A program made the translations under genes and the position numbers. This document shows, one piece after another, positions 15,857-24,822 of a stretch of DNA of 43,300 nt. The first letter of the stretch is position 1. Every line of letters begins with the position of its first letter. Where the stretch lies: positions 1 through 43,300 of the forward strand of contig NZ_JADWYX010000020.1 of assembly GCF_016786355.1 (NCBI RefSeq), given 5' to 3'. The stretch comes from Frankia sp. AgB1.9. GTDB lineage: Bacteria; Actinomycetota; Actinomycetes; Frankiales; Frankiaceae. Below the pieces are notes generated by a model. That model made no database searches. It had not been told where the DNA came from and saw only the letters and a list, made by a program, of their open reading frames with translations.

Positions 15857-17905
15857 GTGTCCCCATCCGCTGACGCTCCGGACGGATCGGGCGGTCTCAC
15901 GGGGTCCAGCTCCGCCGGCCCCGGTGGCTCCGCCGTCAACCCGGCGTGGTTCGCCGACGCGGCGCGGGCGGTCGACGCGTCCGGCTCGGTGATCCGGCGC
16001 GGCCTGCGGGTCCTGGGCCTGGCGGTCCGCGAGGAGCCTCGGCTGTTCGCGCTCTCGGTCACCGGCAGCGCGCTGTTCGGCCTGGCCACCGTCGCGAGCT
16101 CGTACGTCCTCGGTGAGGTCACCCAGCGGGTCGTCGTCCCGTCGCTGGACAGCGGGCACGCCGGCTGGGGCGGCGTCGTCGGCGCGGCGCTGCTGGTGTT
16201 CGCGGTCGGCGCCGCCCGGGCAGTCGGAATGTTCTTCCGCCGGTTCGCCGCCGGCATCCTCCAGTTCCGGATGCAGGCGCACTACCGGCGCCGGGTCACC
16301 CGCCAGTACCTGCGGCTGCCGCTGGCCTGGCATCAGCGGCACTCGACCGGTGCGCTGCTGTCCAACGCGAACGCCGACGTCGAGGCGCTGTGGGCGCCGA
16401 TCGCGCCGTTCCCGTTCGCGGTCGGCGTCGTGGTCATGCTGGCGGCGGCGGTTGCCCTGCTGGTCGCGACCGATCCGGTGCTCGCCGCCGTCGGGTTCGT
16501 GGTCTTCCCGGTCGTCGGCGTGCTCAACTACCTCTACTCGCGGCGGGTGTCGCCGTTGTTCGCCCGGGTGCAGGGGCTGCGCGCCGAGGTGAGCGCCGTC
16601 GCCCACGAGTCGTTCGACGGTGCCCTGGTCGTCAAGACGCTCGGCCGGGAGGCCGACGAGACGGCCCGGTTCCGCCACGCGGCCGAGGAACTGCGCGACG
16701 CGATGATCCGGGCCGGCCGGGTGCGCGGGGCCTTCGACCCGCTGATGGAGGCGCTGCCGAACTTCGGGGTGCTCGCCGTTCTCCTCGTCGGGTCACAGCG
16801 GATCGCGGGCGGCCACCTGTCGGTCGGCGACCTGGTCCGGGTGGCCTACCTGTTCACGCTGCTGGCCTTCCCGATCCGGGCGATCGGCTGGGTGATCAGC
16901 GAGCTGCCCCGCTCGGTGGTCGGCTGGGGCCGGGTGTCGGCGGTGCTGACCGCGAGCGGCGAGCAGGTGTTCGGGCCGGCACGGCTGACGAGCTCCGGCC
17001 CGGCCGCGCTGCGGCTGGCGGGCGTCGGCTACCGCTACCAGGCCGCCGAGTCCGACGCGCTCAACTCGACCGAGGACGGCCGCGAGCCGGCGACCGAGCG
17101 TGCCGGGCGCGCCGCCGCGCTCGCCGACGTCACCTTCGACGCCACCCCAGGGAAGATCATCGCGGTCACCGGGCGGACCGGCTCCGGAAAGTCGACCCTG
17201 GTCGGCCTGCTCGCCAGGCTGGTCGACCCGGACGCCGGCTCCGTCCGCCTCGACGGCACCGACCTGCGCGAGCTGGCCGTCGGCGAGGTGACCGGCGCGG
17301 TCGCGCTGGTGGCCCAGCAGGCGTTCCTGTTCGACGACACGGTCCGGGCCAACATCACCCTCGGCGCGGACCTGCCCGACGACGAGGTCTGGGACGCGCT
17401 GCGTCGCGCCCAGGCGGACCGGTTCGTCGCGGTGCTCCCGGCTGGCCTGGACACCGAGGTGGGGGAGCGCGGCACCACCCTGTCCGGCGGCCAGCGCCAG
17501 CGGGTCGCGCTGGCCCGGGCACTGGTGCGCCACCCCCGGCTGCTGGTGCTGGACGACGCGACCTCCAGCGTCGACCCCAGGGTCGAGGCGTCGATCCTGT
17601 CCGGGCTGCGCGGGCTCACCGCGTCGACGGTCGTGGTCGTCGCCCACCGGCGGGCGACGATCGCGCTCGCCGACGAGGTCGTCTACCTGGAGGACGGTCG
17701 GGTCGTCGCCCAGGGCCGTCACGACGAGCTGCTCGTCGGCTCGCCCGGCTACACCGAGCTGCTCACCGCCTACGAGCGGGCCGCGCGGCTGGCGGCCGGC
17801 GCCGACGCGGCCCGAGACTCTGACGCGATCCGAGACTCTGACGCGGCCCGGGACTCTGACGCGACCCAGGACTCCGACGCCGCCGACGAGGGGGTGCTGT
17901 CGTGA
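15857..17905 (+). CDS. ABC exporter half-transporter, degenerate-site subunit
   Basis: Type IV ABC exporter with an N-terminal transmembrane domain (about 50-350) fused to a nucleotide-binding domain, 682 residues. Walker A is GRTGSGKST (about 438-446), the signature is canonical LSGGQRQR, and the H-loop His is in VVAHRRAT. The Walker B motif reads LLVLDD (about 562-567), with Asp where the catalytic Glu normally sits. That substitution marks the degenerate subunit of heterodimeric exporters of the TM287/288 type. The tail carries four copies of a 6-residue repeat. GTG with ribosome site GAGAGGAGAA; overlaps the next gene as GTGA. Substrate unknown. Confidence 0.9.
   Translation: MSPSADAPDGSGGLTGSSSAGPGGSAVNPAWFADAARAVDASGSVIRRGLRVLGLAVREEPRLFALSVTGSALFGLATVASSYVLGEVTQRVVVPSLDSGHAGWGGVVGAALLVFAVGAARAVGMFFRRFAAGILQFRMQAHYRRRVTRQYLRLPLAWHQRHSTGALLSNANADVEALWAPIAPFPFAVGVVVMLAAAVALLVATDPVLAAVGFVVFPVVGVLNYLYSRRVSPLFARVQGLRAEVSAVAHESFDGALVVKTLGREADETARFRHAAEELRDAMIRAGRVRGAFDPLMEALPNFGVLAVLLVGSQRIAGGHLSVGDLVRVAYLFTLLAFPIRAIGWVISELPRSVVGWGRVSAVLTASGEQVFGPARLTSSGPAALRLAGVGYRYQAAESDALNSTEDGREPATERAGRAAALADVTFDATPGKIIAVTGRTGSGKSTLVGLLARLVDPDAGSVRLDGTDLRELAVGEVTGAVALVAQQAFLFDDTVRANITLGADLPDDEVWDALRRAQADRFVAVLPAGLDTEVGERGTTLSGGQRQRVALARALVRHPRLLVLDDATSSVDPRVEASILSGLRGLTASTVVVVAHRRATIALADEVVYLEDGRVVAQGRHDELLVGSPGYTELLTAYERAARLAAGADAARDSDAIRDSDAARDSDATQDSDAADEGVLS
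17804..17875 (+). repeat. Four 18-bp tandem repeats at the 3' end of the exporter gene
   Basis: Units at 17804, 17822, 17840 and 17858 begin GACGCG and end GACTCT or GACTCC. They encode an acidic, charged D-A-x-R-D-S type repeat (the fourth has Gln for Arg) ending about 10 codons before the stop. Confidence 0.85.
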
Positions 17906-19770
17906 CGGCTGACGCCGCGATCCCACCGCAGCGCGGCTCGGTGCCGCCGGCCGCCGTGATCGAGGAGCGGGACCGGGCCGGGCGCCGGGAAGGGCTCCTG
18001 GGCACGGCCCGCCGGCTGCACCGGCTCGCCCCGGAGGCGACCCGCGGCCTGTCGGTCACCCTGCTGCTGGCGCTCGTCGCCACCGTCGGCAAGGTCGTCA
18101 TCCCGCTGACCGTCCAGCAGACGCTCGACCGGGGCATCTCCGGGCCGCACGGCGTCGACCTGGGCATCGTGCGCACGGCCGTCGAGATCGCCGCCGGCAC
18201 GATCGTCCTGACGGCGGTCGCGACGTACCTGATGAACGTCCGGATGTACCGGATGTCCGAGGGCGCGCTCGCGGCGCTGCGGGTCCGCGCCTTCCGGCAC
18301 ATCCACGACCTGGCGATGCTCACCCAGGCGACCCAGGCCCGCGGCGGGCTGACCGCCCGGGTCACCACCGACGTCGACCAGATGTCGCAGTTCCTGCAGC
18401 TCGGCGGCGTGATGCTGGTCGTCTCGGTCGGCCAGATGATCGTCGCGACCTGCCTGATGCTGGTCTTCTCCTGGCCGCTGACCCTGCTGGTCTACGTCTG
18501 CTTCGTCCCGATGGTGCTCGCCACCCGGGGCTTCCAGCGCAAGCTGTCGGTCCGGTACGCGATCGTGCGCCGCCGCGTCGGAGACCTGCTCGGCGCGGTG
18601 TCGGAGGCGGTGGTGGGCGCGCAGGTGGTCCGGGCCTACGGCTCGCAGGGCCGCACGGCAGCCCGGATCGACCAGACCGTCGAGGCCCACCGCTCGGCGC
18701 AGACCCGGGCCCAGGTCCTGGTCGCCGTCGTGTTCTCGACCGCCGAGCTAGTCTCGGCGGCGGCGCTGGCCGGTGTCGTCCTGCTCGGGGTAGCCCTGGG
18801 AGTCGGCGGCCATCTGTCGACCGGCCGGCTGGTGGCGTTCCTGTTCCTGATGACGCTGTTCGTCATGCCGGTCCAGACGCTCACCGAGGTGCTCAACGAC
18901 GGCGCGAACGCGCTCGCCGGCCTGCGCCGGGTGCTGGACATCCTCGACACCCCCAGCGACATCCGCGACCCCGCCGAGGCCCTGCGCGGCCCCGACGCCG
19001 CACCCGGCGGCCGTGACCTGGCACCCGGCTCGCTGGACGTGACCTTCGAACGGGTGACGTTCCGCTACCCGACCGGCCCGCCCGTCCTGCACGGCGTCGA
19101 CCTGCGCGTCCCGGCCCGCGCCCGGGTCGCGGTCGTCGGCGAGACCGGTTCGGGCAAGACGACGATCGCGAAGCTGCTCACCCGGCTGATGGACCCGACC
19201 GATGGCCGGGTCCTGATCGGCGGGGTTCCGCTGACCGAGGTGCGCTTCTCGTCGCTGCGTGGCCGGGTCGTGATGGTCCCGCAGGACGGCTTCCTGTTCG
19301 ACGCGACGATCGCCGACAACGTCCGCTACGGCCGGCCGGCCGCGACCGACGAGGAGATCGTCGCCGCCTTCAGCCGCCTCGGCCTGGCCGACTGGCTCGC
19401 GCGCACCCCGGCCGGGGTGCTGACCCAGGTCGGCGAGGCCGGCGGGCTGCTCTCGGCCGGCGAGCGCCAGCTGATCGCGCTGGCCCGCGCCGAGCTCGCC
19501 GACCCGGACCTGCTCGTCCTCGACGAGGCGACCTCCGCTGTCGACCCGGCCACCGAGGTCCGCCTCGGCGCCGCGCTGCTGGAGCTCACCCGCGAGCGCA
19601 CCTCTGTGACGATCGCCCACCGCCTCTCGACCGCCGAGACCGCTGACCTGGTCGTCGTCGTAGACGCCGGCCGCATCGTCCAGCAGGGCACTCACGCGGA
19701 ACTGGTCGACCGCCCCGGCGTCTACCAGCGCCTGCACGCCTCCTGGTCCGCGGGCGTCGCCGCGCTCTGA
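17902..19770 (+). CDS. ABC exporter half-transporter, catalytic-Glu subunit
   Basis: Partner of the preceding gene, 622 residues, with a transmembrane domain (about 45-330) and a nucleotide-binding domain. Walker A is GETGSGKTT (413-421), Walker B is LLVLDEATS with the catalytic Glu, and the H-loop is TIAHRLST. Its signature is LSAGERQ (517-523) rather than LSGGQ. The degenerate signature here and the Asp Walker B in the partner would fall in the same composite site, which is what a heterodimer with one non-hydrolysing site requires. GTG start overlapping the upstream stop. Convergent with the XRE-cupin gene, 28 nt away. Confidence 0.9.
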   Translation: MTADAAIPPQRGSVPPAAVIEERDRAGRREGLLGTARRLHRLAPEATRGLSVTLLLALVATVGKVVIPLTVQQTLDRGISGPHGVDLGIVRTAVEIAAGTIVLTAVATYLMNVRMYRMSEGALAALRVRAFRHIHDLAMLTQATQARGGLTARVTTDVDQMSQFLQLGGVMLVVSVGQMIVATCLMLVFSWPLTLLVYVCFVPMVLATRGFQRKLSVRYAIVRRRVGDLLGAVSEAVVGAQVVRAYGSQGRTAARIDQTVEAHRSAQTRAQVLVAVVFSTAELVSAAALAGVVLLGVALGVGGHLSTGRLVAFLFLMTLFVMPVQTLTEVLNDGANALAGLRRVLDILDTPSDIRDPAEALRGPDAAPGGRDLAPGSLDVTFERVTFRYPTGPPVLHGVDLRVPARARVAVVGETGSGKTTIAKLLTRLMDPTDGRVLIGGVPLTEVRFSSLRGRVVMVPQDGFLFDATIADNVRYGRPAATDEEIVAAFSRLGLADWLARTPAGVLTQVGEAGGLLSAGERQLIALARAELADPDLLVLDEATSAVDPATEVRLGAALLELTRERTSVTIAHRLSTAETADLVVVVDAGRIVQQGTHAELVDRPGVYQRLHASWSAGVAAL

Positions 19771-19798
19771 CCCGGCCGCGGGGATGCCCCCGCCCCCG

Positions 19799-20401
19799 TC
19801 AGTGGGCGCGAGCGTCCTGGACCAGGAGGATGCGGCTGGTGGGGCCGGCGAGCTGGCGCCAGCGGTGAGGCAGGACGCCGGGGTAGTAGAGGGTGTCGCC
19901 GGGGCCGACGACGAACAGGCCCTCGCCCTGTACCTCGACCTCGATCGTGCCGGCGATGACGTGGACGAACTCGTCGCCCGGGTGGGTGTAGGCCTGGCCG
20001 AACTCGGCCGGCGCGCCGTCGAAGAGGACCGGGTAGATCGCCCGGGCGCCGGCGACGAGGGAACGGGCGACACCGCCGGGGTTGTCGACGGGCACGCCGC
20101 TGCCCTCGGTGACCAGGCTGACCCGCCCATCCGGGGACAGCGCCGCACCGTCGTCGGCCGCCATCGACATCAGCGCCGGCTGGGTGGTGCCCAGGGCCTG
20201 CGCCAGCCGGTGCAGCGACGACATGCTGGGCCGGGCGAGGCCACGCTCCAGCTGGCTGAGGAACGGGTGCGACAGCTCGGCCTTCGTCGCGAGCTGGACG
20301 AGGGTCAATCCCTGGCGCCGACGCAGCACCCGGATCGACCGCCCGATCCGGGTGCTCAGGTCCTCTCCGGCGGCTCCGGCGTCAATTGCCATACCGGTCA
20401 T
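19799..20401 (-). CDS. XRE-family regulator with C-terminal cupin
   Basis: A 200-residue protein with a Cro/C1-type helix-turn-helix at about 20-75 (LRRRQGLTLVQLATKAELSHPFLSQLERG) and a cupin ligand-binding domain at about 120-197 (HPGDEFVHVIAGTIEVEV, GDTLYYPGVLPHRW). Such proteins usually repress or activate a neighbouring catabolic or transport operon when a small ligand binds the cupin. The most likely targets are the amidase upstream on the same strand and the divergent flavin monooxygenase operon; the exporter is a less likely one. Two starts are possible, ATG at 20401 and ATG at 20392, neither with a strong ribosome site. Confidence 0.88.
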   Translation of the reverse strand: MTGMAIDAGAAGEDLSTRIGRSIRVLRRRQGLTLVQLATKAELSHPFLSQLERGLARPSMSSLHRLAQALGTTQPALMSMAADDGAALSPDGRVSLVTEGSGVPVDNPGGVARSLVAGARAIYPVLFDGAPAEFGQAYTHPGDEFVHVIAGTIEVEVQGEGLFVVGPGDTLYYPGVLPHRWRQLAGPTSRILLVQDARAH

Positions 20402-20467
20402 GGTCCCATCACCACCCGCCGCGCGGCGCTCCCGCCGCCGGCTCGGCCGCCCCGACCGCCCGCCGCG

Positions 20468-20544
20468 TTGATCGCTGTTTTGGCCCTCTGGTGGCTGCGA
20501 AGCGGCTCCGATTGCGACCACCGCAGGGCCGAGGTAGCGATCAT
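20468..20544. repeat. Dispersed 77-bp palindromic repeat, copy A
   Basis: Begins TTGATCGCTGTTTTGGCCCT and ends CAGGGCC...GCGATCAT, so the arms pair over most of the length, with inner GGTGG/CCACC pairing as well. It lies between the amidase stop and the XRE-cupin start, both on the minus strand. Two relatives occur at 31664 and 41577. The right arm is more diverged here than in the other copies. Confidence 0.85.
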
Positions 20545-20631
20545 GGGGTTCAGCTGCCCGCCGCCGTGGAGGCAGGTCCGCCGCGGGGTGAGGACGCCGG
20601 AACGGGTGAGCCTTGCCTGCGGCGGCACTGG

Positions 20632-22404
20632 CTAGTCGGCGGTGTGGGCCTGTTGGGGCGGGCAGGCCGCGGCGGCGCGGGTGGCGAGGGCGAGCAGGGC
20701 GCGGTCCGTTCCGGCGGCGCCGATCAGGGCGACCCCGACCGGGCGGTCGCGGACGCGCAGCATCGGCAGCACGACCACGGGCAGGCCGGCGAGCCCGGCG
20801 CCCGCCGTCAGGGTGAGCGTGGCGGCCCGGACCCGGTCCTTCACGTCGACGGCGAGGTCCATCCGTGGCGCCGGGCTGCTGCTCGCCGGCGCGACGAGTA
20901 CGGTTCCGCCGGCCAGCGCCGCCGCGAGGGCGTCCCGAGCCTGGGCGCGCACCCGCTGGGCGGTCCTGAGCTGCCCCTCGGTGACAGCCGCGGCGGCGGC
21001 GAACCGGCCGGCCACCCCGGGCCCGAGCGCGCCCGGGTGCGCCGCGACCCAGGCGCCGTGCGTCGCGTTGGCCTCCCAGCCCTGGTTCTGGCGGAACGCG
21101 GTGACCCAGTCGTCGAGCCGGGCGCCGGCCACCTGGGGGACGTGCCGCGTCGGCAGCCCCACCGCGGCGGCGAGCGCGGGCAGCACCGCGGCCAGCGCGG
21201 CCGCGACCTCCGGCTCGGCGACGGCCACGAGGTCGTCGGCTACCAGCAGCCGCGTCGGCGTCGGCGCGGCCGGGTCCGCCGGCGGCAGCAGCACCCCGCC
21301 GGCCCGGGCGAGCAGGTCCGCGTCCCGGGTCAGCCAGCCGACGGTGTCGAAACTGGGCGCGAGCGGGACGAGCCCGGCGGCGGACACCGCGCCGTGGGTC
21401 GGGCGAATCCCGAACAGGCCGCAGTAGGACGCCGGTACCCGCACCGAGCCGCCCGTGTCGGTTCCGAGGCCGACGTCGACCAGGCCGAGCGCGACGGCAC
21501 TCGCCGGCCCGCTGGTGGAGCCGCCGGGGACGACCCCGGGCGCGGTCGGGTTGGGCGGGGTGCCGTAGTGGACGTTCGTCCCGGACAGGCTGTAGGCCAG
21601 CTCGTCGGTCTGGGCGATGCCCGCCACGTCGGCGCCGGCGGCGAGCAGCGCGGCGACAGCCGGCGCGTGTTCCGGCTCCGGGGCGGCCTCGGCGAGCCAC
21701 ACCGGGTTCCCGGCCCCGGTCCGGTGGCCCTGGACGGCGAACAGGTCCTTGACGGCGACGGTGAGCCCACGCAGCGGGCCCTCACCCGCGCCCGCGACCA
21801 GCGGACCCCCGCGCACGCGCCACACCGCGCTCGTCTCGTCAGGCGCCGCGCCGGCTGCCGAGCCGGCCGAAGGCGAGACCGAGCCGGCCGACGAGCGTGG
21901 GCCGGATGACGAGGCCGGGCCGACCGGCGAGGACGCCGCCGGGGCTCCCGTCGGGGAGGCACTGACGTGGGCCGCCACGACACGCCACCGGGGCCCGTCG
22001 CCGTCGGTGCCGACGGCGGTCCACAGCTGGGTCTGCAGGCCGCGGGCCCCGTCCTCGTCGCGCAGCACCTCGGCGATCAGCAGCGCCGCCGCGGGGCCGT
22101 GTACCTGGACGTGCAGCCGCTCGACCGTCCGGGCCCCGGGCAGCCGGGCCCCCGCGCCCCTGGACCGGCGGAACAGGCTGATCTGGGCGTGTCCGACGAG
22201 GACCCCGGCGCCGTCGGCGCGCAGCGTCCCAGGGTCGTCGAGGAACAGCTCGTCCAGGACCTCCAGGTCGTTCGCGAGCAGCGCGCGCTCGTACCGCCAG
22301 AACGCGGCCTCGAGACCCTCGCGCCAGGCGGGGTCGTCGGCGGGGGCATCCGCCGTCGGGCCGGCGGGCTGGCCGACCGCGTGATAGCGGACCTCGGTGG
22401 ACAC
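20632..22404 (-). CDS. AtzH-AtzE-type fusion amidase (amidase signature family)
   Basis: Two domains in one chain. Residues about 28-150 match the AtzH-like/SnoaL-type small fold (WREGLEAAFWRYERALLANDLEVLDELF). A Ser/Pro/Ala-rich linker (about 150-195) leads to an amidase-signature domain with the triad Lys221, cis-Ser298 (PGGSTSG) and nucleophile Ser322 (GTDTGGSVRVPAS), numbered from the ATG at 22410. In cyanuric-acid degraders AtzE and AtzH are separate subunits of 1-carboxybiuret hydrolase. The substrate here is not known. I prefer the GTG at 22404: AAGGAG (22412-22417) is 7 nt from it but only 1 nt from the ATG at 22410. Confidence 0.85.
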   Translation of the reverse strand: MSTEVRYHAVGQPAGPTADAPADDPAWREGLEAAFWRYERALLANDLEVLDELFLDDPGTLRADGAGVLVGHAQISLFRRSRGAGARLPGARTVERLHVQVHGPAAALLIAEVLRDEDGARGLQTQLWTAVGTDGDGPRWRVVAAHVSASPTGAPAASSPVGPASSSGPRSSAGSVSPSAGSAAGAAPDETSAVWRVRGGPLVAGAGEGPLRGLTVAVKDLFAVQGHRTGAGNPVWLAEAAPEPEHAPAVAALLAAGADVAGIAQTDELAYSLSGTNVHYGTPPNPTAPGVVPGGSTSGPASAVALGLVDVGLGTDTGGSVRVPASYCGLFGIRPTHGAVSAAGLVPLAPSFDTVGWLTRDADLLARAGGVLLPPADPAAPTPTRLLVADDLVAVAEPEVAAALAAVLPALAAAVGLPTRHVPQVAGARLDDWVTAFRQNQGWEANATHGAWVAAHPGALGPGVAGRFAAAAAVTEGQLRTAQRVRAQARDALAAALAGGTVLVAPASSSPAPRMDLAVDVKDRVRAATLTLTAGAGLAGLPVVVLPMLRVRDRPVGVALIGAAGTDRALLALATRAAAACPPQQAHTAD

Positions 22405-22429
22405 AGACATGCTCCTTAGGCACCCGGGA

Positions 22430-22463
22430 CCGTCGGCCTCCCCTGGTACCCGGAGGCCGACGG
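22430..22463 (-). promoter_or_regulatory. Perfect 12-bp hairpin in the amidase leader
   Basis: CCGTCGGCCTCC (22430-22441) and GGAGGCCGACGG (22452-22463) are exact complements around a 10-nt loop. It lies about 25 nt before the amidase start and would be in its mRNA leader. It could be an attenuator, an RNA stability element or a DNA operator. Confidence 0.5.
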
Positions 22464-22690
22464 CCCCAGTAGACCACCGCAGGATGACGGTTCACGACGC
22501 GCGACGGCACGAGCGGGCCGCGGTCCTGCGGACCAGCTGGCATCCTGGCGCGGTTCGGCCGCGGAGCCCGCTGACCAGCGGTTCCGGGGCGCGACGGCGG
22601 CCGGCGACCAGAGGCCTAGGTCCCGAGACAGTGGTCCGCGGGCCGCGGGCGGCGGCCCCGGGGGAGGCTCCGTCCGGGTGTTACGGGTGC

Positions 22691-22742
22691 TTGACGATCC
22701 TGAAATACGTGGCCGGCAGTGTTGATGACACCAACAATCAAC
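22691..22742. promoter_or_regulatory. Promoter and operator-like site before the flavin monooxygenase operon
   Basis: The 418-bp divergent gap (22411-22828) has no convincing gene. TTGACG at 22691 resembles a -35. An AT-rich patch follows with overlapping inverted repeats: GTTGAT-N10-ATCAAC (22721-22742) and TGTTG-N7-CAACA (22720-22736). Its position suits an operator for the XRE-cupin regulator, which is an inference. Confidence 0.4.
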
Positions 22743-22828
22743 CGCCTGCCGGCCCAGGCCGGCCCGGGTGCGGGCCGCGCGGCGAGCACGAGGCCACGCA
22801 CGACCCGACCCGGACTGAGGGGAGCGCG

Positions 22829-24019
22829 ATGCGCGTCGGCGTCTTTCTTTTCGGGGCCGTCGAGATGGGCGACACGCTCGGCGCCGGCGGCATCGAACCG
22901 ACGTCGCGCCGCTACGGGCAGCCGGAGGTGCTCCGGGCGATGCGGCGCCTCCTGGACACCGGGGCGCTCGCCGACGAGCTCGGCTACGACGCCTTCTGGC
23001 TGACTGAGCACCATTTCCAGCACGAGGGTTACGAGGTCGTGCCCAACGGCCTGATGTTCGGCGCCTTCCTCGCCGAGCGGACCAGCCGGATCCGGATCGG
23101 CACGATGTTCAACGTCGTCGGACAGTGGCACCCGCTGCGCCTGGCCGAGGACTTCGCCATGCTGCACAACCTGTCCGGCGGACGCGCGGTGCTGGGGCTC
23201 GGCCGGGGCACGGTGCCGCGCGAGATCGAGCCGCTGTCGCTCGGCCGGGTGTCGATCGGCTCCACCGACAATCCGGACGCGCAGGCCGCGGACACCGTCA
23301 ACCGCCAGGTCACCGCCGAGGCCGTCGACCTCCTGCTGACGGCTCTGGACAACGAGACGTTCACCCACCGGGGCCGGTACTTCCAGGCCCCGCCACCCGG
23401 CATCCCCGACCGGGGCGGCGAGGTCGAGGAGCTGACGCTCATCCCGCGGCCGGTGTACCCGTACGACATCTGGCAGGCGATCAGCAGCCCCGGCTCGCTG
23501 GCCGAGGTGCCGACTCGGGGCTTCGGCGGGGTGTTCTGGCTGGTGAGCCGCTCGCTGCTGAAGGCCCGGTGGGAGCGCTACGCCGAGGTGTACGCGGCGG
23601 CCCACGGCGGCGCGCCCGAGCCCGGCGAGAAGCGGATGGTCGTGCTCAACACCTACGTGGGCGACACCCACGAGGACGCGATGGAGCGGGCCAGGCCGGG
23701 CCACGACGAGTTCTGGCGTTTCCTCGGGCCCTACGGCTGGACCAGGGCCTACCTCGGTCCTGACGGCGGCCCGCCGCCCGCCGGCTGGGTGCCGACCCTG
23801 GAGGACTCGGTCGAGCAGGGCGTCTGGGCGGTCGGCACCGCCGAGGAGGTCGCCGCCGCGATCCTGAGGCTGCGCGACGACCTCGGCGGCCTGGCCGACC
23901 TGACGATCTTCCCGACCGGCCCGGGCGAGAGCTACGACGCCACCGAGGAACAGCTGCGCCGTTTCGCCCGCGATGTCCGCCCGCTGCTCGACGCCGCGGC
24001 CGAGGTGCTCATCCGGTGA
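22829..24019 (+). CDS. LLM-class (luciferase-like) flavin-dependent oxidoreductase
   Basis: 396-residue barrel-fold monooxygenase that uses reduced flavin supplied by another enzyme. It shows the family start MRVGVFLFGA, ELGYDAFWLTEHHFQ, RIRIGTMFNVVGQWHPLRLAEDFAMLHNLSGGR-type core segments and a C-terminal VGTAEEVAAAILRLRDDLGG. Relatives open or oxidise heterocycles, nitro compounds or sulfonates, so the substrate is open. ATG with ribosome site GAGGGGAG. First gene of a coupled set with an isochorismatase-fold hydrolase and a cupin; its stop lies inside a 15-bp duplication that also holds the next gene's start. Confidence 0.88.
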   Translation: MRVGVFLFGAVEMGDTLGAGGIEPTSRRYGQPEVLRAMRRLLDTGALADELGYDAFWLTEHHFQHEGYEVVPNGLMFGAFLAERTSRIRIGTMFNVVGQWHPLRLAEDFAMLHNLSGGRAVLGLGRGTVPREIEPLSLGRVSIGSTDNPDAQAADTVNRQVTAEAVDLLLTALDNETFTHRGRYFQAPPPGIPDRGGEVEELTLIPRPVYPYDIWQAISSPGSLAEVPTRGFGGVFWLVSRSLLKARWERYAEVYAAAHGGAPEPGEKRMVVLNTYVGDTHEDAMERARPGHDEFWRFLGPYGWTRAYLGPDGGPPPAGWVPTLEDSVEQGVWAVGTAEEVAAAILRLRDDLGGLADLTIFPTGPGESYDATEEQLRRFARDVRPLLDAAAEVLIR

Positions 24020-24040
24020 CGGACGATCCGGTGACGGACG
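24011..24040 (+). repeat. 15-bp tandem duplication over a stop/start junction
   Basis: ATCCGGTGACGGACG occurs twice in tandem (24011-24025, 24026-24040). Each copy contains GTGA, so the upstream stop and the downstream GTG start are both duplicated. Confidence 0.85.
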
Positions 24041-24822
24041 ACGACCGGCCGCGACCAGCCGTCCGCCTCGGCCCGACCGCCGTCAACAGCTGGCTGGTCG
24101 GTCCGGGGGCGGTCGACCTGCGCCGCCCGGCCCGCCCGGACCGCGCCGTCACGGTGGCCGCGCTGCCGCAGCGGCTCACGTTCGACCTCGCCCGGTCCGC
24201 GATCGTCGTCGTCGACATGCAGAACGACTTCTGTCACCCCGACGGCTGGCTCGCCGGCATCGGCGTCGACATCAGCGGGGCGCGGGCGCCGATCCCGGTG
24301 CTGGCCGCGCTGCTTCCTGCGCTGCGCACGGCCGGCGTCCCGGTCGTCTGGCTCAACTGGGGCAACCGGGCCGACCGCGCCAACCTGCCCCCGGGCGTGC
24401 TGCACGTCTACAACGGTGACGGCGCCGCGACCGGCATCGGCGATCCGCTGCCGAACGGCGCGCCGGTGCTCACCGAGGGCTCCTGGGCGGCGGCCGTCGT
24501 CGACGAGCTGGTGATCGAGCCCGGCGACCGGTGTGTGTCGAAGTACCGGATGAGCGGCTTCTGGGACACCCCGCTGGACGCCGTGCTGCGCAACCTGCGG
24601 GTCGACACGCTGCTGTTCGCCGGCGTCAACGCGGACCAGTGCGTGCTCGCGACGCTGACCGACGCCGCCTGCCTCGGCTACGACGTGGTGCTGGTCCAGG
24701 ACGCCGTCGGCACGACTTCGCCGGAGTTCTGCGCGCGGGCGACGGAGTACAACGTCCGGCAGTGCTTCGGCTTCACCCTGACGGCGGCCGACCTCACCGA
24801 CGCGGTCAGGGCGCTCGCGTGA
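24016..24822 (+). CDS. Isochorismatase-fold cysteine hydrolase
   Basis: 268-residue member of the family that includes biuret hydrolase, ureidoacrylate hydrolase (RutB) and nicotinamidase. The catalytic triad is visible: D67 in VVDMQNDF, K176 in SKYRMSG and C209 in [11 protein letters not shown]. About 45 N-terminal residues precede the conserved fold. A C-N bond in a small amide or ureide is the likely target, which fits the amidase encoded nearby. GTG start at 24016 overlaps the monooxygenase stop; a second GTG 15 nt on (24031) is the duplicated alternative. Its stop overlaps the cupin GTG. Confidence 0.88.
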   Translation: MTDDPVTDDDRPRPAVRLGPTAVNSWLVGPGAVDLRRPARPDRAVTVAALPQRLTFDLARSAIVVVDMQNDFCHPDGWLAGIGVDISGARAPIPVLAALLPALRTAGVPVVWLNWGNRADRANLPPGVLHVYNGDGAATGIGDPLPNGAPVLTEGSWAAAVVDELVIEPGDRCVSKYRMSGFWDTPLDAVLRNLRVDTLLFAGVNADQCVLATLTDAACLGYDVVLVQDAVGTTSPEFCARATEYNVRQCFGFTLTAADLTDAVRALA

